Made by a program: the position numbers and the translations under genes | Assembly (NCBI RefSeq): GCF_005280295.1 | Contig: NZ_CP040020.1 | Location: 496,001 to 560,000, forward strand | DNA: 64,000 nt | Direction: 5' to 3' | Source of the DNA: Brevibacterium sp. CS2 | GTDB lineage: Bacteria > Actinomycetota > Actinomycetes > Actinomycetales > Brevibacteriaceae | Notes under the pieces: model-generated | Told to the model about the DNA's origin: nothing | What the model saw: only the letters and a program-made list of their open reading frames with translations | The model's database searches: none | Shown: positions 39,830-47,772 of the stretch, piece after piece | How positions within the stretch are numbered: position 1 is the stretch's first letter | Layout: each line of letters opens with the position of its first letter

Positions 39830-40864
39830 TCACCGCTCCGATCGGGACCAGAATTCTGCGAGATCACGGCCGAGCGCCTCGGCCTCCTGCATCGGCAGCG
39901 AGTGCGTGGCACCGGCCCACAGGGTCACCTCGGCGTCCGGCAGCAGCTCGTCGGCGCGACCGGCCGCCTTCTCCCCGCCCGCCAGGGAGTCGGTATCGCC
40001 GAACGCGGCGTACACGGGCATGGTGAGCGCACGGAGCTCGTCGTCATCGAGCACTGCCGGCATCGGGAGCGCGGAGTGATAGTGCTCGCTGCCCGCACTG
40101 ATCATGCGCGCCACCGGGTCCTCGGGATCGTAGGGGACTCCCCCGATCTCACCGAGCGCACGGTTGCGCAGACCCTCGGGGATGAGTGGCAGTGATCCGA
40201 CCATCGCCCAGGCGAACTTCCCCACGGGCGGGTTCGCCACGGTCATGAACGGCTCGAGCAGGGTCAGCGATGCGACATCGCCGGGATGGGACAGGGCATA
40301 GGCTGCGGCACCTGCGCCGCCGAATAAATGCCCGACCACGTGCGCACCGTCGGGAGCGAGCTGGGCCAGTGCCTCGGAGATCCACTCCGCCTGGTCCTCG
40401 AACGAAGCGATCGGCACCCCCTGCACCGACATCCCCGCGTCCCCGATCGCGTCGAAGGCGATCACCCGGCGGTGGGCTGCGAATCCCGCGAGGTTCTCCG
40501 CCCACATCGGGACTCCCGAGGACATTCCCGGGATGAGCACGACCGGGACAGTGCCCTCGGCCTCCGGGCTCGACCATTCGTAGGCGCGGACGGTCCCGAA
40601 CGCCGTCGGAAGGTCGTGGACCGCGGTGGGCTCGGGCAGGAATCGCATCGCCGCGTCGTACGACTCGGTGTAGTCGGCCCGGCCTTCGGCGGTCCGGAAG
40701 TGCCCGACGCCCGGGGCTCCGAAGAAGAACTCCCCGGTTGCGACGATACCGACGATCGCGAGGAGCACCGTCACGGCTCGGGCGACCCGGGATCCGCAGC
40801 CGCCGCGCCGCCGACCCTCGGTCGGCCGGGCGTCCTCCTCGGTGGTCATGGTCGCCTCGGTCAT
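39830..40864 (-). CDS. Alpha/beta-hydrolase fold protein lacking the nucleophile serine
   Basis: A 344-residue protein with one N-terminal membrane helix (about 28-45) and an alpha/beta-hydrolase body: VVLIPGMSSGVPMWAEN, FDAIGDAGMS, the nucleophile elbow HVVGHLFGGAGA, FGDTDS and a C-terminal GATHSLP with the catalytic His. The elbow normally reads GHSFGG; here residue 180 is Leu, encoded by TTA (40325-40327), one transition from the Ser codon TCA. Asp and His remain. It is probably inactive or repurposed. The ATG at 40864 has GGGGAGG 5 nt upstream; a GTG at 40870 is an alternative. It is divergent from and probably controlled by the TetR gene. Confidence 0.85.
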   Translation of the reverse strand: MTEATMTTEEDARPTEGRRRGGCGSRVARAVTVLLAIVGIVATGEFFFGAPGVGHFRTAEGRADYTESYDAAMRFLPEPTAVHDLPTAFGTVRAYEWSSPEAEGTVPVVLIPGMSSGVPMWAENLAGFAAHRRVIAFDAIGDAGMSVQGVPIASFEDQAEWISEALAQLAPDGAHVVGHLFGGAGAAAYALSHPGDVASLTLLEPFMTVANPPVGKFAWAMVGSLPLIPEGLRNRALGEIGGVPYDPEDPVARMISAGSEHYHSALPMPAVLDDDELRALTMPVYAAFGDTDSLAGGEKAAGRADELLPDAEVTLWAGATHSLPMQEAEALGRDLAEFWSRSER

Positions 40865-40877
40865 GGGCACCTCCCCT

Positions 40878-40925
40878 TTTGCAATATGTGCATATTGTAA
40901 ACGGAGAGGAGTTGTTCCGTACAGT
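40878..40925. promoter_or_regulatory. TetR operator and leaderless promoter between divergent genes
   Basis: TTTGCAATATG (40878-40888), TG, CATATTGTAAA (40891-40901): an 11-bp inverted repeat with one mismatch, AT-rich in a GC-rich genome. It sits directly upstream of the hydrolase ribosome-binding site and overlaps the likely -35 of the TetR gene, whose TACAGT box (40920-40925) is 6 nt before its ATG. Occupancy would repress both genes. Confidence 0.75.
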
Positions 40926-40931
40926 CGTCAC

Positions 40932-41582
40932 ATGCCCAAGATCGTCGATCACGCCGAGCGCCGCAGCGAGATCGTCGTCGCACTGTGGTCCACCATCTAC
41001 GCCGAGGGGATCAGCGGCGTCTCATTCGCCGCGGTCGCCCGTCACGGCGGGATCTCGATCGGCCGGATCCAGCACTATTTCGCCACCAAGCGCGACCTCG
41101 TCCTCGCCGGCGTGCGCGCGATCGTCGCGGCGGCGGAAGAGGATTTCCGGTCGACTCCGGAGGGATCCGAAATCCCCGGGGACGAGCCCGCACGATCGTC
41201 CCGCGCAACCCCGATCGATGAAGGCGACGCGACCGATCACGCCGTCGACACGCTCCGCTCGCTCCTCACCGGGCAGATCCCCGAAACGCAGGAGGCCCGG
41301 ATCGGATCAGCCGTCTGGTCCGCCTACCTCGCGGCCTCGATGGCGGATCGCGAGATCGCTGCAGTCGTCCACGATGCGCTCGGCGGCACGCGGGAGCTCA
41401 TCGCACAGCTCGTCGCGCAGATCCGACCGGACCTCGCACACGCAGAGGTCGGTACCCTCGCACTCCGCCTCTCCGCCCTGCGCGACGGACTCGCGCACGA
41501 GGTGCTCCACGGCACCGCAGCGCCGGAATCCGCCCGGGCGGTGATCGAATCGGAGATCGCCGCACTCACCAGCCGGGGGTGA
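40932..41582 (+). CDS. TetR-family transcriptional regulator
   Basis: A 216-residue regulator. The N-terminal DNA-binding domain (about 8-55) reads RRSEIVVALWSTIYAEGISGVSFAAVARHGGISIGRIQHYFATKRDLVLAGV, the TetR helix-turn-helix with the characteristic hYFxxK(r/e) turn. The remainder is a helical ligand-binding domain like BetI/TetR_C_6 members. It diverges from the hydrolase gene and shares the palindrome at 40878-40901, so it most likely represses itself and the hydrolase and responds to an unknown small ligand. Its 3' end overlaps the converging YjbR gene by 17 bp. Confidence 0.9.
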   Translation: MPKIVDHAERRSEIVVALWSTIYAEGISGVSFAAVARHGGISIGRIQHYFATKRDLVLAGVRAIVAAAEEDFRSTPEGSEIPGDEPARSSRATPIDEGDATDHAVDTLRSLLTGQIPETQEARIGSAVWSAYLAASMADREIAAVVHDALGGTRELIAQLVAQIRPDLAHAEVGTLALRLSALRDGLAHEVLHGTAAPESARAVIESEIAALTSRG

Positions 41583-41934
41583 GGGCGAAGCTCGCACGGA
41601 TGAGGCACTGCACCTCGGCGGCGTCGAGCGCATCCTCCGCGTCGCCGAGCAGCACGCTCGCCCAGCTGCCCTTGTGCATGTGATAGGCGGGGAGGACGCC
41701 GCCGCCGTCGAGCAGCGCATCGAGCTCGTCGGGGTCGACCTTGATGTTCATGACCTCGTGGACCGCGTCCCCGGCCAGTCCGAGCTTCTCCGCGGGCACG
41801 TCCATGACGAGCGCGAACCACTTGCCCGTGTCCGCGTGCCGCAGCACCGCGTAGTCCGGGTGGTGCATCCACGGGAAATCCGGTTCGATCGAGAACTCGT
41901 CGGCGACGAACGCGAGCACTGCGTCCCTGTCCAT
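41566..41934 (-). CDS. MmcQ/YjbR-family protein
   Basis: A 122-residue single-domain protein of the MmcQ/YjbR (CyaY-like or double-wing DNA-binding) fold: DFPWMHHPDYAVLRHADTGKWFALVMDVP, KLGL, VMNIKVDPDELDALL, GVLPAYHMHKGSWASVLL. Function unknown; the fold resembles DNA-binding tandem repeats and many members sit in transcription or resistance contexts. The ATG at 41934 follows GAGGGAAG; in-frame extension upstream shows no homology. It converges on TetR with a 17-bp overlap. Confidence 0.85.
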   Translation of the reverse strand: MDRDAVLAFVADEFSIEPDFPWMHHPDYAVLRHADTGKWFALVMDVPAEKLGLAGDAVHEVMNIKVDPDELDALLDGGGVLPAYHMHKGSWASVLLGDAEDALDAAEVQCLIRASFALTPGW

Positions 41935-42058
41935 GTCTTCCCTCTCGTCGTGGAGCCCGCGGCCGAGGCGCCCCGCACCCCGCCGCCACCACGATCCCAC
42001 CCCGCAGCACACCTCGCCAATCCCGTGGTCCTGCATCCTCAATGCGACCGCTTCCCAC

Positions 42059-42134
42059 CGATGCAACTGTTTCTCCCCTGTTTCGAGGCCACTGGGCCGG
42101 AATTCGTTCGTCCATCGGAGAAACAGCTGCATCG
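42059..42134. repeat. 18-bp inverted repeat in the YjbR-adhP divergent gap
   Basis: CGATGCAACTGTTTCTCC (42059-42076) and GGAGAAACAGCTGCATCG (42117-42134) are complementary with one mismatch, separated by 40 nt. It lies in the 311-bp gap 41935-42245, about 110 bp before adhP. The AT content is higher than the surroundings. Role unknown; the spacing is long for a terminator. Confidence 0.7.
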
Positions 42135-42245
42135 TGCGTCCGAACGGCCGCCGTGCACCAGCATGCGGACCTGCCTCGACACCCGCCACCGGGAGTGATG
42201 GAATATGAGCACCCGCTTATGCGCAGTTGATCGAGGAGGATAAAG

Positions 42246-43307
42246 ATGCAGGTTTTCGCCGTCCACGGCCCCGGAGAGCCCGTCAAGGAGATCGAGGTTC
42301 CCACACCGGAGCTCGCCGGGAAGGAAGTGATCGTCCACATCACCCACTCCGGCGTCTGCCACTCCGATGTCCACTGCCAGGAGGGGCACTTCGACCTCGG
42401 TTCGGCCGGCAAGCTGCCGATCGCAGCCTCCGGCGTCCAGTGGCCGGCGGTGTTCGGCCACGAGATCGTCGGCACCGTCGTCGCCGCCGGGCCCGAGGCC
42501 ACCGTGCAGCCCGGTGACACGCAGTACATCGTCTTCCCGTGGATCGGCTGCGGCAAATGCCAGGCCTGCCGCGAGGACCGCGAGAACTACTGCCCGCGCG
42601 GCCGCAACCTCAGCGTCGGCCTGCGCGGCGGATTCGCGCGCGAGGTGTGGGTGCCCGACGAGCGCTACCTCATCGAGCTCGGTGACCTCGACCCGGCCTG
42701 GGGCGCGACGCTCGCCTGCTCGGGCGTGACGAGCTACTCCGCGGTGAACAAGGTGCTCCCGCGCGGCGAGGAGGATGTCGTCGCCGTGATCGGCGCCGGC
42801 GGTGTCGGCCTCATGGCCGTCGCGATCCTCAACGCCCTCGGGCACAAGAAGATCGCGGTCGTCGACGTCAGCGACGAGAACCTCGAGATCGCGAAGAAGC
42901 TCGGGGCGACGATCACCTTCAACTCGAAGGTCGAGAACCCGACCGCCGGTCTGATCGAAGCCGCCGGGGGCAAGATCGCCGCGGCGATCGACTTCGTCAA
43001 CAACGGCGCCACCGCGTCGATGGCGCTCGGCGCGCTCCAGAAGGGCGGCCAGCTGGTGAGCGTCGGACTGTTCGGCGGCGAGCACACCTACCCGACGACT
43101 CTGCTCGCCCTCCAGGTGTTCACCATCCAGGGCAACTTCGTGGGCAGCCTGCCGGAGCTCAAGGCGGTCGTCGAGCTGGCGCGCACCCACGACCTGCCCC
43201 AGCTCCCGATCGTCGAGCTGCCGCTGAGCGCGGACAACATCAACGCCTCACTCGAGGACCTCGCAGCGGGCAAGTCGCGCGGTCGCACTGTGCTCGTGGC
43301 GGACTGA
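42246..43307 (+). CDS. adhP: Zinc-dependent alcohol dehydrogenase (AdhP-like)
   Basis: Oxidises primary alcohols to aldehydes with NAD+ or the reverse. The 353-residue MDR enzyme has catalytic-zinc ligands Cys38 (GVCHSD) and His72 with Glu73 (GHEIVG), structural-zinc cysteines 102, 105, 108 and 116 (CGKCQACREDRENYC) and the NAD motif VIGAGGVGLMAV with Asp at the strand end (VVDVSD). GGAGG lies 7-12 nt upstream of the ATG. It is monocistronic and ends in a 23-bp-stem hairpin. Confidence 0.9.
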   Translation: MQVFAVHGPGEPVKEIEVPTPELAGKEVIVHITHSGVCHSDVHCQEGHFDLGSAGKLPIAASGVQWPAVFGHEIVGTVVAAGPEATVQPGDTQYIVFPWIGCGKCQACREDRENYCPRGRNLSVGLRGGFAREVWVPDERYLIELGDLDPAWGATLACSGVTSYSAVNKVLPRGEEDVVAVIGAGGVGLMAVAILNALGHKKIAVVDVSDENLEIAKKLGATITFNSKVENPTAGLIEAAGGKIAAAIDFVNNGATASMALGALQKGGQLVSVGLFGGEHTYPTTLLALQVFTIQGNFVGSLPELKAVVELARTHDLPQLPIVELPLSADNINASLEDLAAGKSRGRTVLVAD

Positions 43308-43344
43308 TCGCCGAAGGCGGGCCGGCCGCACCGGAGCCGTCCGA

Positions 43345-43392
43345 CACAGCCATGCCCCGCAGAACCGCTCGGTTCTGCGGGGCATGGCTGTG
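43345..43392. terminator. Very long perfect hairpin between adhP and wrbA
   Basis: A perfect 23-bp stem (43345-43367 with 43370-43392) and a 2-nt loop, so nearly a perfect palindrome. The centre is GAACCGctCGGTTC. The genes converge on it, 37 bp and 10 bp away. Confidence 0.88.
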
Positions 43393-43402
43393 CGGGTGCG
43401 GA

Positions 43403-43999
43403 TCAGGCGAGCTTGCCGGCGACCTCGACGACGCGCTTCGACATGTGCTCGAGGGCGTCGATGGTCGGCTGCTCGAGCTCGTTCTGATTGTCCCCACCGG
43501 TGACGTGCGAGACGCCGTAGGGGTTCCCGTCGACGAACTTGAGCTGGTCGGTGTAGCCCGGGGCGACGATGATGCCGCCGAAGTGCATGATCATCTGGTA
43601 CATGTGCTGCAGGGTCGTCTCCTGCCCGCCGTGCGCGGTCTGGGACGAGGTGTAGGCCGCGTAGACCTTGTTCGCGAGCTTGCCCTGTCCCCACAGCCCA
43701 CCGAGCGTGTCGATGAACGACTGGAACGAGCCGGTGACGTTGGAGTAGCGGGTGGGCGAGCCGAAGATCACGGCGTCGGCCCACACGATGTCGTCGCCGG
43801 TGGCGGCGGGCAGGTCCTTCGTCGCCTCGTAGTTGGCGCTCCAGGCCGGGTTCTCGGCGAACACCGAGGGGTCGACCTGCTCCTCGATGTGGCGGACGCG
43901 CACCTCGGCGCCGGCGGCCTGGGCGGCGCGCTCGATCTCGGCGGCCATCTTCGTGCCGTGGCCAGTGGCGGAGTAGTAGATCACTGCGAGCTTGGTCAT
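43403..43999 (-). CDS. wrbA: WrbA-like NAD(P)H:quinone oxidoreductase (type IV)
   Basis: A 198-residue flavodoxin-fold protein. FMN-binding loops are visible: YYSATGHGTKMA near residue 9, FGSPTRYSNVTGSFQSFIDTLGGLWGQGKL (the WrbA signature), TSSQTAHGGQETT and GVSHVTGGD. It reduces quinones by two electrons to limit redox cycling. The ATG at 43999 has AAAGGTG upstream; an in-frame extension to 44047 lacks support. Confidence 0.93.
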   Translation of the reverse strand: MTKLAVIYYSATGHGTKMAAEIERAAQAAGAEVRVRHIEEQVDPSVFAENPAWSANYEATKDLPAATGDDIVWADAVIFGSPTRYSNVTGSFQSFIDTLGGLWGQGKLANKVYAAYTSSQTAHGGQETTLQHMYQMIMHFGGIIVAPGYTDQLKFVDGNPYGVSHVTGGDNQNELEQPTIDALEHMSKRVVEVAGKLA

Positions 44000-44231
44000 G
44001 TGGATCACCTTTCGATCACGGGTCGGATCTGTTGAAATCTGAACCATCTGACGTCTTCACCCTAGTCAGCGGCCTCCGGTCCCGGCCAGCATTCCGCCCG
44101 GATACCCAGCGGGCGTGGATACGATGATCAGACCGGACCCGGGCAGGACCGGTCCGGAACGTGCCGCCGCCCGACATCGGTGGCGCGGACCGCCGGGTGC
44201 CGCCCCGGGCGCCGGCAGAGGAGTGATGAGA

Positions 44232-46124
44232 ATGCGCACCGGAAGACTCGACCCCGCCGCCCGCTCCCGGGCGATCGACACCCTGGCCCGCACCTCGGCG
44301 GCGACTCCGCTCGACATCCTCGTCGTCGGCGGCGGAGTGACCGGCGCCGGCGTCGCCCTCGATGCCGCGACCCGCGGCCTGCGGGTGGGGATCGTCGACG
44401 CGGGCGACTGGGCCTCGGGCACATCCTCGAAGTCCTCGAAGCTCGTCCACGGCGGCCTGCGCTACCTCGAGATGCTCGACTTCGCCCTCGTCGCCGAGGC
44501 GCTCCGCGAGCGCGATCTGCTCCTCACCACCCTCGCCCCGCACCTCGTGCGCCCCGTGTCCTTCGTGTTCCCGCTCGACTCGCCCGTCGCCGACCGCGCC
44601 TACATCGGCTCGGGCATGACGCTCTACGACGCGATGGCGATCCGCCCCGGGACGCGCCGCGCGATGCCGCTCCACCGCCACCTCGGCCCGCGCGGCCTGC
44701 GCAGCCGCTTCCCCGGCCTGCGCACCGAGCACGGCGGGATCGAGTACGGCGACGCGCAGGTCGACGACGCCCGCCTCACGCACACGCTGATCCGCACGGC
44801 CGTCGCCCACGGCGCGGTGGCGGCCAACCACGCCCCGGTCACCGGCTACCTCCATGCGTCGGAGAGCACGGACGGGGCTGCTGGCGGATCCGCAACCCCG
44901 AGCAACAGCGACGGCGAGAGCGGGAGCGACGGCAGTGGCACCGGCAGGGCTTCCGGCGGGGACACCGGCAGGGCTTCCGGAGCAGACAGTTCCGCGGGCC
45001 CAGCCTCCTGCACAGAGGATCCCGCGGGCCGGGGCACCGGCCGGCCCATCGTCGGGGTGCGCGCCCGCGACGAGCTCACCGCGGAGGAGTTCACGATCCA
45101 CGCCCGCCACACCGTGCTCGCCACCGGCGTGTGGACCGAACGGCAGCAGCAGCTCACCGGCTCCTCCGCCGGGCTGCGGGTGCTCGCCTCCAAGGGCATC
45201 CACATCACCGTGCCGCGGGACCGCATCGCCGCCGACCCCGGCCTCGGCGTCATCACCCGCACGGAGACCTCGGTGCTCTTCATCATCCCGTGGGGCGAGC
45301 TGTGGCTCATCGGCACCACCGACACCCCGTGGCGCGAGAGCGTCAGCCATCCGCTCGTCACCGCCGAGGACATCGAGCGGGTGCTCACCAACGCCAACGC
45401 CGTGCTCAGCGAGCCGCTCGAGCGCACCGATGTCGTGGCCGCCTACGCGGGCCTGCGCCCGCTCGTGCAACCGCCGGCGGATTCCGACGACAGCACCCGG
45501 GTGTCACGCGAGCACGCGACCAAGGAGATCGCGCCGGGCGCCTCGGCGATCGTCGGCGGGAAACTCACGACCTACCGGGTGATGGCGGAGGACGCGGTGG
45601 ACTTCGCACTCCGCGCCCGCCGCCCGCACCCGCGCAGCCGAACCGAATCCGTGCCGCTGCTCGGCGCGGACATCACGGAGATCACCGGCCCGCGCCGGGA
45701 GCGGCTCCGCGCCGCCCACGGCTGGGACGACGCGCGCCTCGACCGGCTGCTCCACCGCTACGGCTCGCTGCTCGGCGAGCTGCTCGACCTCATCGACGAG
45801 CGCCCCGAGCTCGCGGAGCCGCTGCCGGGGGCGCGGGAGCACCTTGCGGTCGAGGCGGTCTATGCGGTGCGAGCCGAAGGCGCTGTTCACCTCGCCGACG
45901 TGCTCCACCGACGGCTGCGCTGCGACCTCGCGTGCGCCGACCGGGGCGTGGAGGCTGCCCGGGCGGTCGCCGCGCTCATAGCCCCGGACCTGGGCTGGGA
46001 TGCCGAGGCGACCGCCGCCGAGCTCCAGGGGTTCACCGCGGAGGTCGCCGCCCAACGTGCGGCGGAGCGCACGCGGACCGACGCCGAGGCTGTCGCGGAG
46101 TACGCCGCCCGGAGCCGGGAGTGA
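44232..46124 (+). CDS. glpD: Aerobic glycerol-3-phosphate dehydrogenase with low-complexity insertion
   Basis: FAD-dependent oxidation of sn-glycerol-3-phosphate to dihydroxyacetone phosphate at the membrane, feeding the quinone pool. The 630-residue protein has the FAD motif VVGGGVTGAGVALDAATRGL (31-50), GTSSKSSKLVHGGLRYLE, LIGTTDTPW and the C-terminal accessory domain (SIVGGKLTTYRVMAEDAVDF onward). Residues about 210-272 are an extra Ser/Gly/Asp/Thr-rich stretch not found in typical GlpD (about 560-580 residues). ATG 44232 is favoured over 44226 because AGAGGAG is 8 nt away. TACGAT near 44117-44122 is a possible -10, giving a leader of about 100 nt. Confidence 0.92.
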   Translation: MRTGRLDPAARSRAIDTLARTSAATPLDILVVGGGVTGAGVALDAATRGLRVGIVDAGDWASGTSSKSSKLVHGGLRYLEMLDFALVAEALRERDLLLTTLAPHLVRPVSFVFPLDSPVADRAYIGSGMTLYDAMAIRPGTRRAMPLHRHLGPRGLRSRFPGLRTEHGGIEYGDAQVDDARLTHTLIRTAVAHGAVAANHAPVTGYLHASESTDGAAGGSATPSNSDGESGSDGSGTGRASGGDTGRASGADSSAGPASCTEDPAGRGTGRPIVGVRARDELTAEEFTIHARHTVLATGVWTERQQQLTGSSAGLRVLASKGIHITVPRDRIAADPGLGVITRTETSVLFIIPWGELWLIGTTDTPWRESVSHPLVTAEDIERVLTNANAVLSEPLERTDVVAAYAGLRPLVQPPADSDDSTRVSREHATKEIAPGASAIVGGKLTTYRVMAEDAVDFALRARRPHPRSRTESVPLLGADITEITGPRRERLRAAHGWDDARLDRLLHRYGSLLGELLDLIDERPELAEPLPGAREHLAVEAVYAVRAEGAVHLADVLHRRLRCDLACADRGVEAARAVAALIAPDLGWDAEATAAELQGFTAEVAAQRAAERTRTDAEAVAEYAARSRE

Positions 46125-46150
46125 GCACAGATACGGGTGCAGGAGAACGG

Positions 46151-46585
46151 ATGACCGCGGCGGGGCGCAGGGAGACCCGCCGGGTGGTCGACTGGCTCCT
46201 GCCGATCGACCCCGCCGCGCATGCGGAGCATCTGCCTGCGGACTGGCGCACGCGCCGGGACGCGAGCGCGGTGTGGGAGGCGATCGGGCGATCCCAGCCC
46301 ATCGGGCAGTGGTGCCTGCGCAGCGGGTACCGGACCATGCGTTCGGGTGATCGGATCTGGGCGTACCTGTCGCGCCGCCAGGAGCTCTGCGCGGTCGGCA
46401 CGGTGAGGGAGATCGTGGAGGACACGGAGTGGTTCGTCCTCATCGACTGGGACGAGCCCCGCACCGCGAAGCTGTGCCGCGACCCGCTGCCGCGTGCGGT
46501 CTTCGGGCAGGTGCCGATGTCGACGTGCCGGGCCGGGGTGCGTGCCGCCTCGGCGCTGGCGGAGCGCTTCGCCGCGCTCGGGTAA
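46151..46585 (+). CDS. Hypothetical protein, possible EVE/PUA-like fold
   Basis: A 144-residue protein not recognised with confidence. The pattern WCLRSGYRTMRSGDRIWAYLSRRQELCAVGTVREIVEDTEWFVLIDWD resembles EVE/PUA-like domains, where MrxGDrvxxY...GiGeV binds modified nucleobases or RNA. AGGAGA precedes the ATG, 26 bp after glpD, so it may be the second gene of that transcript. Composition is Arg/Trp-rich. Confidence 0.55.
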   Translation: MTAAGRRETRRVVDWLLPIDPAAHAEHLPADWRTRRDASAVWEAIGRSQPIGQWCLRSGYRTMRSGDRIWAYLSRRQELCAVGTVREIVEDTEWFVLIDWDEPRTAKLCRDPLPRAVFGQVPMSTCRAGVRAASALAERFAALG

Positions 46586-46629
46586 GGCCCGGGTCCGGCC
46601 TCTGCTGAGGCTCGTGGCGGAGGCTCGGT

Positions 46630-47304
46630 TCAGGAGTCGCCGCTCGTGCAGATGCAGGCGCGGTTGCCCTGCTTGTCCTCGAGGACGGTGAAGCTCGGGG
46701 CGTGGCTGGTGTCGACGACGGTGCCGCCGGCCTTGACCGCCCGCTCGATCCGGGCCTGCGCCTGGTCGTCGGGCACCCACACGTCGAGGTGGAAGCGCTG
46801 CCGAGGGGTCTCGTGCTGCTCGGTGAGCTGGAACCACAGCGGCGGCACCTGGCCGGTGATCTCCGTGACCGTTCCGCCGTAGGACGAGAAGAACTCCGCG
46901 GAGCCCTGCACACGTCCGATGTCGCCGTCGAGCACGGCGGCCCAGAACGGTGCGATGGATTCTGCGCGCACGGTGTCGAGGGCGATCTCGATCTCGGTGA
47001 GCCGCTCCGGTGCGGCGCTCACGCCGAGCCGGGCGGCGATCCCGCTGATCGTCTCCGCCATGTCGAGGTCGCGCTGGGTGACCCCGCCGGCGCTGTGGCT
47101 CACGAGGGCGAGGTCGACGTGGAGGTACCGGAGGTCGATGTCCGGGTGGTGGTCGGCGGTCTCCGCCGCCTCGGCCACGGCGTCGACTAAGCGGATGCCG
47201 GTGGCGAAGTCCCCGGTGAGGAACCGCGCGCGGACGATCCGGTTCATCAGGCGCCACTGAGCGGGGAGGTTCGCGCGGATGACATCGCCGGTGAGGATCT
47301 TCAT
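46630..47304 (-). CDS. Fusion of pterin-4a-carbinolamine dehydratase and VOC domains
   Basis: A 224-residue two-domain protein. Residues 1-95 match 4a-hydroxytetrahydrobiopterin dehydratase (PCD/DCoH): ANLPAQWRLMNRIVRARFLTGDF and the active-site block ADHHPDIDLRYLHVDLALVSHSAGGVTQRD. Residues 110-224 are a VOC/glyoxalase-like domain (TEIEIALDTVRAESIAPFWAAVLDG, FHLDVWVPDDQAQARIERAVKAGG, FTVLEDKQGNRACIC). In PCD the enzyme recycles the pterin cofactor of aromatic-amino-acid hydroxylases; no such hydroxylase is nearby. The ATG at 47304 has GATAAT 6 nt upstream, so the transcript is probably leaderless; an in-frame start at 47397 is less likely. Confidence 0.85.
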   Translation of the reverse strand: MKILTGDVIRANLPAQWRLMNRIVRARFLTGDFATGIRLVDAVAEAAETADHHPDIDLRYLHVDLALVSHSAGGVTQRDLDMAETISGIAARLGVSAAPERLTEIEIALDTVRAESIAPFWAAVLDGDIGRVQGSAEFFSSYGGTVTEITGQVPPLWFQLTEQHETPRQRFHLDVWVPDDQAQARIERAVKAGGTVVDTSHAPSFTVLEDKQGNRACICTSGDS

Positions 47305-47310
47305 GGATCG

Positions 47311-47316
47311 ATTATC
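47311..47316 (-). promoter_or_regulatory. -10 box of the PCD-VOC gene
   Basis: GATAAT on the minus strand, 6 nt before the ATG at 47304. Confidence 0.5.
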
Positions 47317-47414
47317 CCGTGTCCGCGCGCCCGTGTCAGCCCCCGATCCCCCACCCGAGACCTCAAAATGCGAAGGTTCCTGGGAGCCGATCCGCAATGT
47401 ATCGCAAGGTCACT

Positions 47415-47462
47415 GGCGCTCCTCGACACAGGCGCTCCGCGTCACAGGCGCTCCGCGTCGAA
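47415..47462. repeat. Three 16-bp tandem repeats
   Basis: Units at 47415-47430, 47431-47446 and 47447-47462, consensus GGCGCTCCGCGTCACA; unit 1 has three differences and unit 3 differs at its end. They abut the long hairpin at 47459. Confidence 0.8.
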
Positions 47463-47524
47463 CTGCGCGGTATCCCGATCCAGGCGCGCAATGACGCGTT
47501 CGAATCGGGATACCGCGCAGTTCG
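47459..47524. repeat. Intergenic hairpin with perfect 21-bp stem
   Basis: 47459-47479 pairs perfectly with 47504-47524 (arm begins CGAACTGCGCGGTATCC) around a 24-nt loop that contains CGCGcaatgaCGCG, able to pair further. It is the left of two hairpins in the 479-bp gap 47305-47783 and ends no gene directly. Confidence 0.85.
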
Positions 47525-47606
47525 TCGGAGACAAGCCCGATACCGCCTGCCCCGACGCGAGCGGGGCGCCGTTTTCGCTCCCGCGAATCGGACGCCAATA
47601 GAGTCG

Positions 47607-47725
47607 GGCGCCTATAGGTCGAAGGCCAAGAGAGTCAAACACCTACAGATCGAGTGCCAGAAGAGTCTTGCACCTTGAGGCCGGGTGCCGATAGGCCGGG
47701 CGTCTGCAGGTCGAGTGCCGAAAGT
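47607..47725. repeat. Degenerate ~30-bp tandem repeats
   Basis: About four divergent units with the shared pattern CCTATAGGTCGAgtGCCgaaAGAGTC: at roughly 47607, 47637, 47668 and 47695, each with several changes. They lie between the two hairpins and are not coding by codon pattern. Confidence 0.6.
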
Positions 47726-47772
47726 GTGCAATTTCTCGCGGTTCCGTTCACAGGAACCGCAAGAAATTGCAC
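47726..47772. terminator. Long-stem hairpin after the FMN reductase gene
   Basis: 20-bp arms (47726-47745 and 47753-47772) with a single mismatch and the 7-nt loop GTTCACA. The inner stem GCGGTTCC/GGAACCGC and loop length match the hairpin at 39732-39778 while the outer arms differ. It lies 12 bp beyond the leftward stop at 47784. Confidence 0.85.
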
